DNA of 64,000 nt from Astropecten irregularis (Eukaryota > Echinodermata > Asteroidea > Paxillosida > Astropectinidae), in the NCBI GenBank assembly GCA_963971285.1, contig OZ020246.1, positions 11,515,217 to 11,579,216 of the forward strand, in the 5' to 3' direction. Made by a program: the position numbers and the translations under genes. Position 1 is the first letter of the stretch; each line of letters begins with the position of its first letter. Below are positions 24,701-39,700 of the stretch, piece after piece. The notes below the pieces were generated by a model. It saw only the letters and a list, made by a program, of their open reading frames with translations. It searched no databases and was not told where the DNA came from.

Positions 24701-27700
24701 GCACTTGTAAGTCATTGTCAGTTATCATCAAGTGTCTCTGCTTATGACTGCATTTCCAATATGAAGATCCATAGTGTTTCATGTAGATTTATTAACTGAC
24801 TATCATCATATTATACCACATCAACCAGCTGACAGGATCTCTGTTTGTAAGACTGGTTTTCCTAAGAATCTCCATCTTTCCATTTTGCCAACTTGATCAC
24901 GAATGGCTTACATGTACAATGAAAACCAGATGAGTTTGTTGTCATTGATGAAGTACAGAAAGAGTTGGCTGAGTTATTGACTAAATGAGTGGATGGTATT
25001 CTATGGATGGGAGATGATATTATTACATCAGTATTAGAGCATGTTACAGGACCAGGGAATGTGTAACAGTGTGACATCTTAATTGCCTGCCTTACATTAA
25101 CTTATAATTACACATATTCCCATCTCATAAAGGACAGCTTTACCCCCCTTTCAGACAGGCGTGCCAGGGTCGCGCCGAACTAAATAGATAAGAAGTGACC
25201 CTAGGTCGACCCAATTCAGATTTTGGTTTCAGACAGGTGAACTTAATACATTGGAGTAGCCCTAAAACTGGGCCTACAAACAAACGGACAACTTGGGGCC
25301 ATAGCAACAGCTCCGTAGAAAACTTTTCGGGCAGTGTTGTTTACGATTCAGACCGTACGTTGTCGACTTGGTTGTTGCGAGGAGGAAATTGACAAAAGCA
25401 TAATTTTGATTTTGACTGTTGTTGTCGTCGTATATACACAACCGACACGACTGGCATTGTGGCCGTCATATTTTGTTTTTTACTATAAGGCCAACTTCAT
25501 CTTTGACTTTGCCTTCAAAATAATTAATTTTGATGTTTTTGTATAGCCTACCTTGGCAAAGGTCTATTGAAAAATACACCAAATGATGTACGACCGGCAG
25601 ACGATTTCCATGCCAAAAAGTTTTGTATGTATGCATTGTGGGATATCACTGCAGTTTTCTGCTCATTTGCATATTTGCATTGAGTTCGGCTCATGACTAG
25701 AGCGACGTCTGAAACGATGTCGCTCTAGCGCCGTTCTGAACGACCCAGACCGTCGATCTTTCGGCATCAGGCGCGCCTGGTCGCTCCTAATTGTTTCAGA
25801 CGTCAAACTTTCTATGTACTTAATTCATATCTTGACTTTTAATTGGTTCGGCGCGACGCTAGAACGCCTGTCTGAAACGGGGGTTATATACCGGTAATAA
25901 ACCCCAATACATGTATATGGTACAATTGCAGATGACCATTATAATGAAAGTAAATTGCCTATAAAGACTGATAACACTCTTTCCAGTACGTACATTTGGT
26001 ATCATTTATTAGCTAAATATTGTACAACGACAGAAAGGCTAATTCTAAAGCACCCCAGACATCCATACATCTTCTATGAGTACATTCTGTGCTGATCTGA
26101 CCAACAACAATTTCAGATATTCACTGGTACCACTGACCTTTTACAACAGGGAAATCTCTCAGCCAGGATTTTCTTAGCTGTTTGGCGGTAGTTCTGGTTA
26201 AACAAACAGTAAATGAACACATTGCAAGCGCTGTTACACATGACTAACTGTGTAACTAGGAATTTTACCCACCTAGGGCTCTCTGTATGAGTCAAAATTT
26301 GCACGAAATCGTTCACATTGTAAGGTACGTAACAAACAATAAAAGCTACAGTGACCATAACAAATGTTTTCAGAGCTTTGTTGTTCTGAATGTTGCCTGC
26401 CTGATTTTCATGGTTTCGAAGTTGATGCTCTCGACTGATTTTGATCATGCGACAATATGCCAATGTTATTATTATTGTGGGAAATACATTTCCTAAAAAG
26501 AGAGTTGTGGCACTGGTTAAAATGTTGGTAACCTGTATACAATGACCAGTTGCTGTATTGTAAATGGCTGAGGTAGGCCTGCCAGTGCATAAAAGTACAA
26601 CAATTAAAAGACTGACTGATGTTGCAAGTACAAGTATGATGGCACGCCTTCTGGTACACCATACCGGGAATTTGTAGGGTCGAGTGACGGCAATGTATCG
26701 CTCAATGTTTAAAAATACAATACAATTCATAGACATGGTGCAACTTAGTCCAAATGTAAGTGCTAACAAATAGCAGGTCAAATCACCAAATGGCCATCTG
26801 TCTAAGGCTGAAGAGATGACACTAACCAACGTGGATATACCAACAATCAGGTCATACACAGCCAGTGTAGTCATGAGAACTTTGGTGCTGTCGGCCAAGT
26901 TTGATACCCGACGAGTCACAGCAATGCAGAGAATATTTCCAGATATGATCAGCAATCCCAGGATGGTATTGAAGCAAGTACGGAGGGCGATGAGGGGTGG
27001 GGACAGACCTGAAACTTCCATGGATGTATTGGCCATTATCCAGCTGGATAGAAATCCTCTCCAATGTTCCTTGTAATGACTCGGTAATGTCTACATTGGA
27101 TGTTGGTACATGCAAGGAGGACTGTCAATCTCACTGTCTACACTGTCTGCTTGTTATCAAGAATCATTAATTACCATCACTGGTCAGTTGGACTTGAGAG
27201 TGGCTATGGTATGTAGAGAAACAATGAGTCCAGTACACTGATGACCACTGAGTGGTTCAAGAATCCTTGAAATGTTTGTCACTAGTGCAGATGTGGTCAA
27301 TTTTACCTCACGGCGTGGGACAGTTCAGTCACAATCCAGCATTGATGCTAGTCTTAGTATGGTTCCTACTAGAAGTCAAACATACTAGTGTAAATATTCT
27401 AGCTGAGTGTTCAGTAGAACATGTATCACTCCGTCAGTTTAAGCATACACCGGTATTAAAGGAGTATTATGTTCCTCTTGTAGTGACCAAACTACTGTTG
27501 TATTATCCCAATGAGGCAGTCTGATCATTCAAATTGATGTCAGTGCTTGATGGTAAATTCTCATCCCACAAACACTTGGTTTCATCTGTTCACTTTATAC
27601 TGAACTTGTAATGCTACTACATGCTTCATAGATGCAGGTAGATGTAACACTGGTGTGTAAATCATATATGCCCTACCTTATCACTGCCTGTAATTAAAAC

Positions 27701-30700
27701 AACTGACATTGATACTAATTGAGTGATCTGTTTATTACAAGTCCATTATTGAGCCTGGTCCATTTAGGAGTGCTGCATCTGTACATTGCATAATTGCAAT
27801 CAGATGTAAGCAGTAGACACTGCACTTGTAAGTCATTGTCAGTTATCATCAAGTGTCTCTGCTTATGACTGCATTTCCAATATGAAGATCCATAGTGTTT
27901 CATGTAGATTTATTAACTGACTATCATCATATTATACCACATCAACCAGCTGACAGGATCTCTGTTTGTAAGACTGGTTTTCCTAAGAATCTCCATCTTT
28001 CCATTTTGCCAACTTGATCACGAATGGCTTACATGTACAATGAAAACCAGATGAGTTTGTTGGCATTGATGAAGTACAGAAAGAGTTGGCTGAGTTATTG
28101 ACTAAATGAGTGGATGGTATTCTATGGATGGGAGATGATATTATTACATCAGTATTAGAGCATGTTACAGGACCAAGGGATGTGTAACAGTGTAACATCT
28201 AAATTGTCTGCCTTACATTAACTTATTTACAGATATTCCCATCTCATAAAGGACAGCTTTAGATCTACCGGTAATAAACCCAATATATGGTACAATTGCA
28301 GATGACCATTATTATGAAATTAAATTGCCTATAAAGGCTGATAACACTCTTTCCTGTTATAACCACAAATCATGGATGAAGGAATCAAAAAGATATTTCT
28401 GGTACGTACATTTGGTATAGTTTATATTAGGTAAATATTGTACAATGACAGAAAGGCTAATTCTAAAGCACCCCAGACATCCATACATCTTCTATGAGTA
28501 CATTCTTTGCTGATCTGACCAACAACAATTTCAGATATTCACTGGTACCACTGACCTTTTACAACAGGGAAATCTCTCAGCCAGGATTTTCTTAGCTGTT
28601 TGGCGATAGTTCTGGTTAAACAAACTGTAAATGAACACATTGCAAGCGCTGTTACACATGACTAACTGTGTAGCTAGGAATTTTACCCACCCAGGGCTCT
28701 CTGTATGAGTCAAAATGTTCACCAAATTGTTCACATTGTAAGGTACGTAACAAACAGTAAAAGCTACGGTGACCATAACAAATGTTTTCAGAGCTTTGTT
28801 GTTCTGAATATTGCCTTCCTGATTTTCATGGTTTCGAAGTTGATGCTCTCGACTGATTTTGATCATGCGACAATATGCCAATGTTATTATCATTGTGGGA
28901 AATAGATTTCCTAAAAAGAGAGTTGTGGCACTGGTTAAAATGTTGGAAACCGGTATACAATGACCAGTTGCTGTATTGTAAATGGCTGAGGTAGGCCTGC
29001 CACTGCATAAAAGTACAACAATTAAAAGACTGACTGATGTTGCAAGTACAAGTATGATGGCACGCCTTCTGGTACACCATACCGGGAATTTGTAGGGTCG
29101 AGTGACGGCAATGTATCGCTCAATGTTTAAAAATACAATACAATTCATAGACATGGTGCAACTTAGTCCAAATGTAAGTGCTAACAAATAGCAGGTCAAA
29201 TCACCAAATGGCCATCTGTCTAAGGCTGAAGAGATGACACTAACCAACGTGGATATACCAACAATCAGGTCATACACGGCCAGTGTAGTCATGAGAACTT
29301 TGGTGCTGTCGGCCAAGTTTGATACCCGACGAGTCACAGCAATGCAGAGAATATTTCCAGATATGATCAGCAATCCCAGGATGGTATTGAAGCAAGTACG
29401 GAGGGCGATGAGGGGTGGGGACAGACCTGAAACTTCCATGGATGTATTGGCCATTATCCAGCTGGATAGAAATCCTCTCCAATGTTCCTTGTAATGACTC
29501 GGTAATGTCTACATTGGATGTTGGTACATGCAAGGAGGACTGTCAATCTCACTGTCTACACTGTCTGCTTGTTATCAAGAACCATAAATTACCATCACTG
29601 GTCAGTTGGACTTGAGAGTGGCTATGGTATGTAAAGAAACGATGAGTCCAGTACACTGATGTCCACTGAGTGGCTCAAGAATCCTTGAAATGTTTGTCAC
29701 TAGTGCAGATGTGGTCAATTTTACCTCACGGCGTGGGACAGTTCAGTCACAATCCAGCATTGATGCTAGTCTTAGTATGGTACGTACTAGAAGTCATACA
29801 TACCAGTGTAAATATTCTAGCTGAGTGTTCAGTAGAACATGTATCACTCCGTCAGTTTAAGCATACACCGGTATTAAAGGAGTATTATGTTCCTCTTGTA
29901 GTGACCAAACCGCTGTTGTATTATCCCAATGAGGCAGACTGATCATTCAAATTGATGTCAGTGCTTGACGGTAAATTCTCATCTCACAAACACTTGGTTT
30001 CATCTGTTCACTTTATACTGAACTTGTAATGCTACTGCATGCTTCCTACATGCAGGTAGATGTAACACTGGTGTGTAAATCATATATGCCCTACCTTATC
30101 ACTGCCTGTAATTAAAACAACTGACATTGATACTAATTGAGCGATCTGTTTATTACAAGTCCATTATTGAGCCTGGTCCATTTAGGAGTGCTGCATCTGT
30201 ACATTGCATAGTTGCAATCAGATGTAAGTAGTAGACACTGCACTTGTAAGTCATTGTCAGTTATCATCAAGTGTATCTGCTTATGACTGCATTTCCAATA
30301 TGAAGATCCATAGTGTTTCATGTAGATTTATTAACTGACTATCATCTTTATACCACATCAACCAGCTGACAGGACTCTCTGTTTGTAAGACTGGTTTTTC
30401 TAAGAATCTCCATCTTTCCATTTTGCCAAGTTGATCACGAATGGCTTACATGTACAATGGCAACCAGATGAGTTTGTTGGCATTGATGAAGTACGGAAAG
30501 AGTTGGCTGAGTTATTGACTAAATGAGTGGATGGTATTCTATGGATGGGAGATGATATTATTACATCAGTATTAGAGCATGTTACAGGACCAAGGGATGT
30601 GTAACAGTGTAACATCTTAATTGCCTGCCTTACATTAACTTATTTACAGATATTCCCATCTCATAAAGGACAGCTTTAGATCTACCGGTAATAAACCCAA

Positions 30701-33700
30701 TATATGGTACAATTGCAGATGACCATTATAATGAAAGTAAATAGCCTATAAAGGCTGATAACACTCTTTCCTGTTATAACCACAAATCATGGATGAAGGA
30801 ATCAAAAAGAAGCCTGAGTAGCCTCTACATTAAGATGTCTAATTTGTTCTCACAACTATAATTAATACATGTACTTGAAACTAATCACTGAAATCATTGA
30901 ACCAATGGACCCTTCCGGCCTATCAATCAAACCTTTCACTCTTACCAATTGGAGGACGTCTTTTACTCAGGTGACCAGAAAAGCCTCAGTCAAACTCAGT
31001 CACATCCATAGAAACACACATGTGGGCGGGGCTTAAGAGCAAAGCCAGAACGGTCTATTAGTGTCAAACTGTACAGTATTCACACCCTAAAAATCAACAG
31101 CGTACATTTGGTACAGTTTATATTAGGTAAATATTGTACAAAAGAGAAAGGCTAATTCTAAAGCACCCCAGACATCCATACATCTTCTATGGGTACATTC
31201 TGTGCTGATCTGACCAACAACAATTTCAGATATTCACTGGTACCACTGACCTTTTACAACAGGGAAATCTCTCAGCCAGGATTTTCTTAGCTGTTTGGCG
31301 GTAGTTCTGGTTAAACAAACAGTAAATGAACACATTGCAAGCGCTGTTACATATGACTAACTGTGTAACCAGGAATTTTACCCACCCAGGGCTCTCTGTA
31401 TGAGTCAAAATGTTCACCAAATCGTTCACATTGTAAGGTACGTAACAAACAGTAAAAGCTACGGTGACCATAACAAATGTTTTCAGAGCTTTGTTGTTCT
31501 GAATATTGCCTGCCTGATTTTCGTTGTTTCGAAGTTGATGCGCTCGACTGATTTTGATCATGCGACAATATATTAATGTTATTATCATTGTGGGAAATAG
31601 ATTTCCAAAAAAGAGAGTTGTTGTGCTGGATAAAATGTTGGTAACCGGCATACAATAACCAGTTTCTGTTTTGTAAATGGCTGAGGTACCAGTGAATAAA
31701 AATACGGTTATTAAAACATTGACTGATGTTATAAGTACAAGTATGATGGCACGCCTTCTGGTACACCATACCGGGAATTTGTAGGGTCGAGTGACGGCAA
31801 TGTATCTCTCAATATTTAAAAAGATAATACAATTCATAGACATGATGCAACTTAGTCCAAACGGAAGTGCTAACAAATAGCAGGTCAAATCACCAAATGG
31901 CCATCTGTCTAAGGCTGAAGAGATGACACTAACCAACGTGGATATACCAACAATCAGGTCATACACGGCCAGTGTAGTCATGAGAACTTTGGTGCTGTCG
32001 GCCAAGTTTGATACCCGACGAGTCACAGCAATGCAGAGAATATTTCCAGATATGATCAGCAATCCCAGGATGGTATTGAAGCAAGTACGGAGGGCGATGA
32101 GGGGTGGGGACAGACCTGAAACTTCCATGGATGTATTGGCCATTATCCAGCTGGATAGAAATCCTCTCCAATGTTCCTTGTAATGACTCGGTAATGTCTA
32201 CATTGGATGTTGGTACATGCAAGGAGGACTGTCAATCTCACTGTCTACACTGTCTGCTTGTTATCAAGAATCATTAATTACCATCACTGGTCAGTTGGAC
32301 TTGAGAGTGGCTATGGTATGTAAAGAAACGATGAGTCCAGTACATTGATGTCCACTGAGTGGCTCAAGAATCCTTGAAATGTTTGTCACTAGTGCAGATA
32401 TGGTCAATTTTACCTCACGGCGTGGGACACTTCAGTCATAATCCAGCATTGATGCTAGTCTTAGTATGGTTCATACTAGAAGTCATACATACCAGTGTAA
32501 ATATTCTAGCTGAGTGTTCAGTAGAACATGTATCACTCCGTCAGTTTAAGCATACACCGGTATTAAAGGAGTATTATGTTCCTCTTGTAGTGACCAAACT
32601 ACTGTTGTATTATCCCAATGAGGCAGTCTGATCATTCAAATTGATGTCAGTGCTTGATGGTAAATTCTCATCCCACAAACACTTGGTTTCATCTGTTCAC
32701 TTTATACTGAACTTGTAATGCTACTACATGCTTCCTAGATGTAGGTAGATGTAACACTGGTGTGTAAATCATATATGCCCTACCTTATCACTGCCTGTAA
32801 TTAAAACAACTGACATTGATCCTAATTGAGTGATCTGTTTATTACAAGTCCATTATTGAGCCTGGTCCATTTAGGAGTGCTGAATCTGTACATTGCATAA
32901 TTGCAATCAGATGTAAGCAGTAGACACTGCACTTGTAAGTCATTGTCAGTTATCATCAAGTGTCTCTGCTTATGACTGCATTTCCAATATGAAGATCCAT
33001 TTAGTGTTTCATGTAGATTTATTAACTGACTATCATCATTATACCACATCAACCAGCTGACAGGACTCTCTGTTTGTAAGACTGGTTTTCCTAAGAATCC
33101 CCATCTTTCCATTTTGCCAACTTGATCATGAATGGCTTACATGTACAATGGCAACCAGATGAGTTTGTTGGCATTGATGAAGTACGGAAAGAGTTGGCTG
33201 AGTTATTGACTAAATGAGTTGATGGTATTCTATGGATGGGAGATGATATTATTACATCAGTATTAGAGCATGTTAGGCCCGCTTCAAACGTCGAACTTCT
33301 GCCGTGTTTAATGCAATACATTGCAATCGACATAAACGCGGTGGAAGTTCGGCAGTTGCTTCAAACGCCGGTTTTCTGTTAACCTTAATGCAAATTCGAA
33401 CATGGCGGACCAAGAGAGAGTTATGGTATTGCTATGTATTCTTCCACGAGAAGGCGGCGCTCTCTCTTTTAAAATGGTACGAGATGGAACTCCAATTTTG
33501 GACGTTTCAATTGAATTAGACACGGCAAAAAAACGACGTTTGAAACCGTGCCGCTCTTCTGCCGTTAAAAGCGGCAAGCCCTGTCGATCTTTCGGCAGAA
33601 AACCGGCAGTTGCTTCAAACGTCGAATTTCTGCCGCGTCTAATTCAAACTTGGGCCAATATTTGAATTAGACACGGCAGAAGTTCGACGTTTGAAGCGGG

Positions 33701-36700
33701 CCTTACAGGACCAGGGAATGTGTAACAGTGTAACATCTTAATTGCCTGCCTTACATTAACTTATTTACAGATATTCCAATCGCATAAAGGACAGCTTTAG
33801 ATCTACCGGTAATAAACCCAATATATGGTACAATTGCAGATGATCATTATAATGAAAGTAAATTGCCTATAAAGGCTGATAACACTCTTTCCTGTTATAA
33901 CCACAAATCATGGATGAAGGAATCAAAAAGAAGCCTGAGTAGCCTCTACATTAAGATGTCTAATTTGTTCTCACAACTATAATTAATACATGTACTTGAA
34001 ACTAATCACTGAAATCATTGAACCAATGGACCCTTCCGGCCTATCAATCAAACCTTTCACTTTTACCAATTGGAGGACGTCTTTTACTCAGGTGACCAGA
34101 AAAGCCTCAGTCAAACTCAGTCACATCCATAGAAACACACATGTGGGCGGGGCTTAAGAACAAAGCCGGAACAGTCCATTAGTGTCAAACTGTACATATC
34201 CACACCCTTAAAATCAACAGCGTACGTTTGGTACAGTTTATATTAATTAGCTAAATATTGTACAATGACAGAAAGGCTAATTCTAAAGCACCCCAGACAT
34301 CCATACATCTATGAGTACATTCTGTGCTGATCTGACCAACAACAATATCAGATATTCACTGGTACCACTGACCTTTTACAACAGGGAAATCTTTCAGCCA
34401 GGATTTTCTTAGCTGTTTGGCGGTAGTTCTGGTTAAACAAACAGTAAATGAACACATTGCAAGCGCTGTTACACATGACTAACTCTGTAGCTAGGAATTT
34501 TACCCACCTAGGGCTCTCTGTATGAGTCAACATTTGCACGAAATCGTTCACATTGTAAGGTACGTAACAAACAATAAAAGCTACGGTGACCATAACAAAT
34601 GTTTTCAGAGCGTTGTTGTTCTGAATATTGCCTTCCTGATTTTCATGGTTTCGAAGTTGATGCTCTCGACTGATTTTGATCAGGCGATAATATGCTAATG
34701 TTATTATCATTGTGGGAAACAGATTTCCTAAAAAGAGAGTTGTGGCACTGGTTAAAATGTTGGAAACCGGTATACAATGACCAGTTGCTGTATTGTAAAT
34801 GGCTGAGGTAGGCCTGCCAGTGCATAAAAGTACAACAATTAAAAGACTGACTGATGTTGCAAGTACAAGTATGATGGCACGCCTTCTGGTACACCATACC
34901 GGGAATTTGTAGGGTCGAGTGACGGCAATGTATCGCTCAATGTTTAAAAATACAATACAATTCATAGACATGGTGCAACTTAGTCCAAATGTAAGTGCTA
35001 ATAAATAGCAGGTCAAATCACCAAATGGCCATCTGTCTAAGGCTGAAGAGATGACACTAACCAACGTGGATATACCAACAATGAGGTCATACACAGCCAG
35101 TGAAGTCATGAGAACTTTGGTGCTGTCCGCCAAGTTTGATACCCGACGAGTCACAGCAATGCAGAGAATATTTCCAGATATGATCAGCAATCCCAGGATG
35201 GTATTGAAGCAAGTACGGAGGGCGATGAGGGGTGGGGACAGACCTGAAACTTCCATGGATGTATTGGCCATTATCCAGCTGGATAGAAATCCTCTCCAAT
35301 GTTCCTTGTAATGACTCGGTAATGTCTACATTGGATGTTGGTACATGCAAGGAGGACTGTCAATCTCACTGTCTACACTGTCTGCTTGTTATCAAGAACC
35401 ATAAATTACCATCACTGGTCAGTTGGACTTGAGAGTGGCTATGGTATGTACAGACAGGATGAGTCCAGTACACTGATGACCACTGATGAGTGGCTCAAGA
35501 ATCCTTGAAATGTTTGTCACTAGTGCAGATGTGGTCAATTTTACCTCACGGCGTGGGACAGTTCAGTCACAATCCAGCATTGATGCTAGTCTTAGTATGT
35601 TTCATACTAGAAGTCAAACATACCAGTGTAAATATTCTAGCTGAGTGTTCAGTAGAACATGTATCACTCCGTCAGTTTAAGCATACACCGGTATTAAAGG
35701 AGTATTATGTTCCTCTTGTAGTGACCAAACTACTGTTGTATTATCCCAATGAGGCAGTCTGATCATTCAAATTGATGTCAGTGCTTGATGGTAAATTCTC
35801 ATCCCACAAACACTTGGTTTCATCTGTTCACTTTATACTGAACTTGTAATGCTACTACATGCTTCCTAGATGCAGGTAGATGTAACACTGGTGTGTAAAT
35901 CATATATGCCCTACCTTATCACTGCCTGTAATTAAAACAACTGACATTGATACTAATTGAGTGATCTGTTTATTACAAGTCCATTATTGAGCCTGGTCCA
36001 TTTAGGAGTGCTGCATCTGTGCATTGCATAATTGCAATCAGATGTAAGCAGTAGACACTGCACTTGTAAGTCATTGCCAGTTATCATCAAGTGTCTCTGT
36101 GTATGACTGCATTTCCAATATGAAGATCCGTAGTGTTTAATGTAGCTTTATTAACTGACTATCATCATTATACCTCATCAACCAGCTGACAGGACTCTCT
36201 GTTTGTAAGACTGGTTTTCCTAAGAATCTCCATCTTTCCAAGTTGCCAACTTAATCATGAATGGCTTACATGTACAATGACAACCAAATGAGTTTGTTGG
36301 CATTGATGAAGTACGGAAAGAGTTGGCTGAGTTATTGACTAAATGAGTGGATGGTATTCTATGGATGGGAGATGATATTATTACATCAGTATTAGAGCAT
36401 GTTACAGGACCAAGGGATGTGTAACAGTGTAACATCTTAATTGCCTGCCTTACATTAACTTATAATTACAGATATTCCCATCTCATGAAGGACAGCTTTA
36501 TATACCGGTAATAAACCCCAATATATGGTACAATTGCAGATGACCATTATAATGAAAGTAAATTGCCTATAAAGGCTGATAACACTCTTTCCTGTTATAA
36601 CCACAAATCATGGATGAAGGAATCAAAAAGGTACTTCTGGTACGTACATTTGGTACAGTTTATATTAGCTAAATATTGTACAATAAGAGAAAGGCTAATT

Positions 36701-39700
36701 CTAAAGCACCCCAGACATCCATACATCTTCTATGAGTACATTCTGTGCTGATCTGACCAACAACAATTTCAGATATTCACTGGTACCACTGACCTTTTAC
36801 AACAGGGAAATCTCTCAGCCAGGATTTTCTTAGCTGTTTGGCGGTAGTTCTGGTTAAACAAACAGTATATGAACATGTGCATTGCAAGCGCTGTTACACA
36901 TGACTAACTGTGTAACTAGGAAGTTTACCCACCCAGGGCTCTCTGTATGAGTCAAAATTTGCACGAAATCGTTCACATTGTAAGGCACGTAACAAACAAT
37001 AAAAGCTACGGTGACCATAACAAATGTTTTCAGAGCTTTGTTGTTCTGAATATTGCCTTCCTGATTTTCGTTGTTTCGAAGTTGATGCTCTCGACTGATT
37101 TTGATCATGCGACAATATGCCAATGTTATTATTATTGTGGGAAATAGATTTCCGGAAAGGAGAATTATTGCACAGGTAAAAATGTTGGTAGTCGGCATAC
37201 AATAACCAGTTTCTGTATTATATATGGCTGGGGTACCAGTGCCTAATAATATGGCACCTAAATTACCCGCTGATGCTACAAGTACAAGTATGATGGCACG
37301 CCTTCTGGTACACCATACCGGGAATTTGTAGGGTCGAGTAACGGCAATGTATCGCTCAATGTTTAAAAAGACAATACAAGTCATTGACATGGTGCAACTT
37401 TGTCCAAATGTAAGTGCTAACAAATAGCAGGTCAAATCACCAAATGGCCATCTGTCTAAGGCTGAAGAGATGACACTAACCAACATGGATATACCAACAA
37501 TCAGGTCATACACGGCCAGTGTAGTCATGAGAACTTTGGTGCTGTCGGCCAAGTTTGATACCCGACGAGTCACAGCAATGCAGAGAATATTTCCAGATAT
37601 GATCAGCAATCCCAGGATGGTATTGAAGCAAGTACGGAGGGCGATGAGGGGTGGGGACAGACCTGAAACTTCCATGGATGTATTGGCCATTATCCAGCTG
37701 GATAGAAATCCTCTCCAATGTTCCTTGTAATGACTTGGTAATGTCTACATTGGATGTTGGTACATGCAAGGAGGACTGTCAATCTCACTGTCTACACTGT
37801 CTGCTTGTTATCAAGAACCATAAATTACCATCACTGGTCAGTTGGACTTGAGAGTGGCTATGGTATGTACAGACAGGATGAGTCCAGTACACTGATGACC
37901 ACTGATGAGTGGCTCAAGAATCCTTGAAATGTTTGTCACTAGTGCAGATGTGGTCAATTTTACCTCACGGCGTGGGACAGTTCAGTCACAATCCAGCATT
38001 GATGCTAGTCTTAGTATGTTTCATACTAGAAGTCAAACATACCAGTGTAAATATTCTAGCTGAGTGTTCAGTAGAACATGTATCACTCCGTCAGTTTAAG
38101 CATACACCGGTATTAAAGGAGTATTATGTTCCTCTTGTAGTGACCAAACTACTGTTGTATTATCCCAATGAGGCAGTCTGATCATTCAAATTGATGTCAG
38201 TGCTTGATGGTAAATTCTCATCCCACAAACACTTGGTTTCATCTGTTCACTTTATACTGAACTTGTAATGCTACTACATGCTTCCTAGATGCAGGTAGAT
38301 GTAACACTGGTGTGTAAATCATATATGCCCTACCTTATCACTGCCTGTAATTAAAACAACTGACATTGATACTAATTGAGTGATCTGTTTATTACAAGTC
38401 CATTATTGAGCCTGGTCCATTTAGGAGTGCTGCATCTGTGCATTGCATAATTGCAATCAGATGTAAGCAGTAGACACTGCACTTGTAAGTCATTGCCAGT
38501 TATCATCAAGTGTCTCTGTGTATGACTGCATTTCCAATATGAAGATCCGTAGTGTTTAATGTAGCTTTATTAACTGACTATCATCATTACACCTCATCAA
38601 CCAGCTGACAGGACTCTCTGTTTGTAAGACTGGTTTTCCTAAGAATCTCCATCTTTCCAAGTTGCCAACTTAATCATGAATGGCTTACATGTACAATGAC
38701 AACCAAATGAGTTTGTTGGCATTGATGAAGTACGGAAAGAGTTGGCTGAGTTATTGACTAAATGAGTGGATGGTATTCTATGGATGGGAGATGATATTAT
38801 TACATCAGTATTAGAGCATGTTACAGGACCAAGGGATGTGTAACAGTGTAACATCTTAATTGCCTGCCTTACATTAACTTATAATTACAGATATTCCCAT
38901 CTCATGAAGGACAGCTTTATATACCGGTAATAAACCCCAATATATGGTACAATTGCAGATGACCATTATAATGAAAGTAAATTGCCTATAAAGGCTGATA
39001 ACACTCTTTCCTGTTATAACCACAAATCATGGATGAAGGAATCAAAAAGGTACTTCTGGTACGTACATTTGGTACAGTTTATATTAGCTAAATATTGTAC
39101 AATAAGAGAAAGGCTAATTCTAAAGCACCCCAGACATCCATACATCTTCTATGAGTACATTCTGTGCTGATCTGACCAACAACAATTTCAGATATTCACT
39201 GGTACCACTGACCTTTTACAACAGGGAAATCTCTCAGCCAGGATTTTCTTAGCTGTTTGGCGGTAGTTCTGGTTAAACAAACAGTATATGAACATGTGCA
39301 TTGCAAGCGCTGTTACACATGACTAACTGTGTAACTAGGAAGTTTACCCACCCAGGGCTCTCTGTATGAGTCAAAATTTGCACGAAATCGTTCACATTGT
39401 AAGGCACGTAACAAACAATAAAAGCTACGGTGACCATAACAAATGTTTTCAGAGCTTTGTTGTTCTGAATATTGCCTTCCTGATTTTCGTTGTTTCGAAG
39501 TTGATGCTCTCGACTGATTTTGATCATGCGACAATATGCCAATGTTATTATTATTGTGGGAAATAGATTTCCGGAAAGGAGAATTATTGCACAGGTAAAA
39601 ATGTTGGTAGTCGGCATACAATAACCAGTTTCTGTATTATATATGGCTGGGGTACCAGTGCCTAATAATATGGCACCTAAATTACCCGCTGATGCTACAA

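Noticed and set aside
33402-33665. An 87-residue frame inside the 427-bp element, as a transposase remnant
   Set aside because: Much of it is terminal or internal repeat sequence and no catalytic motif can be seen.
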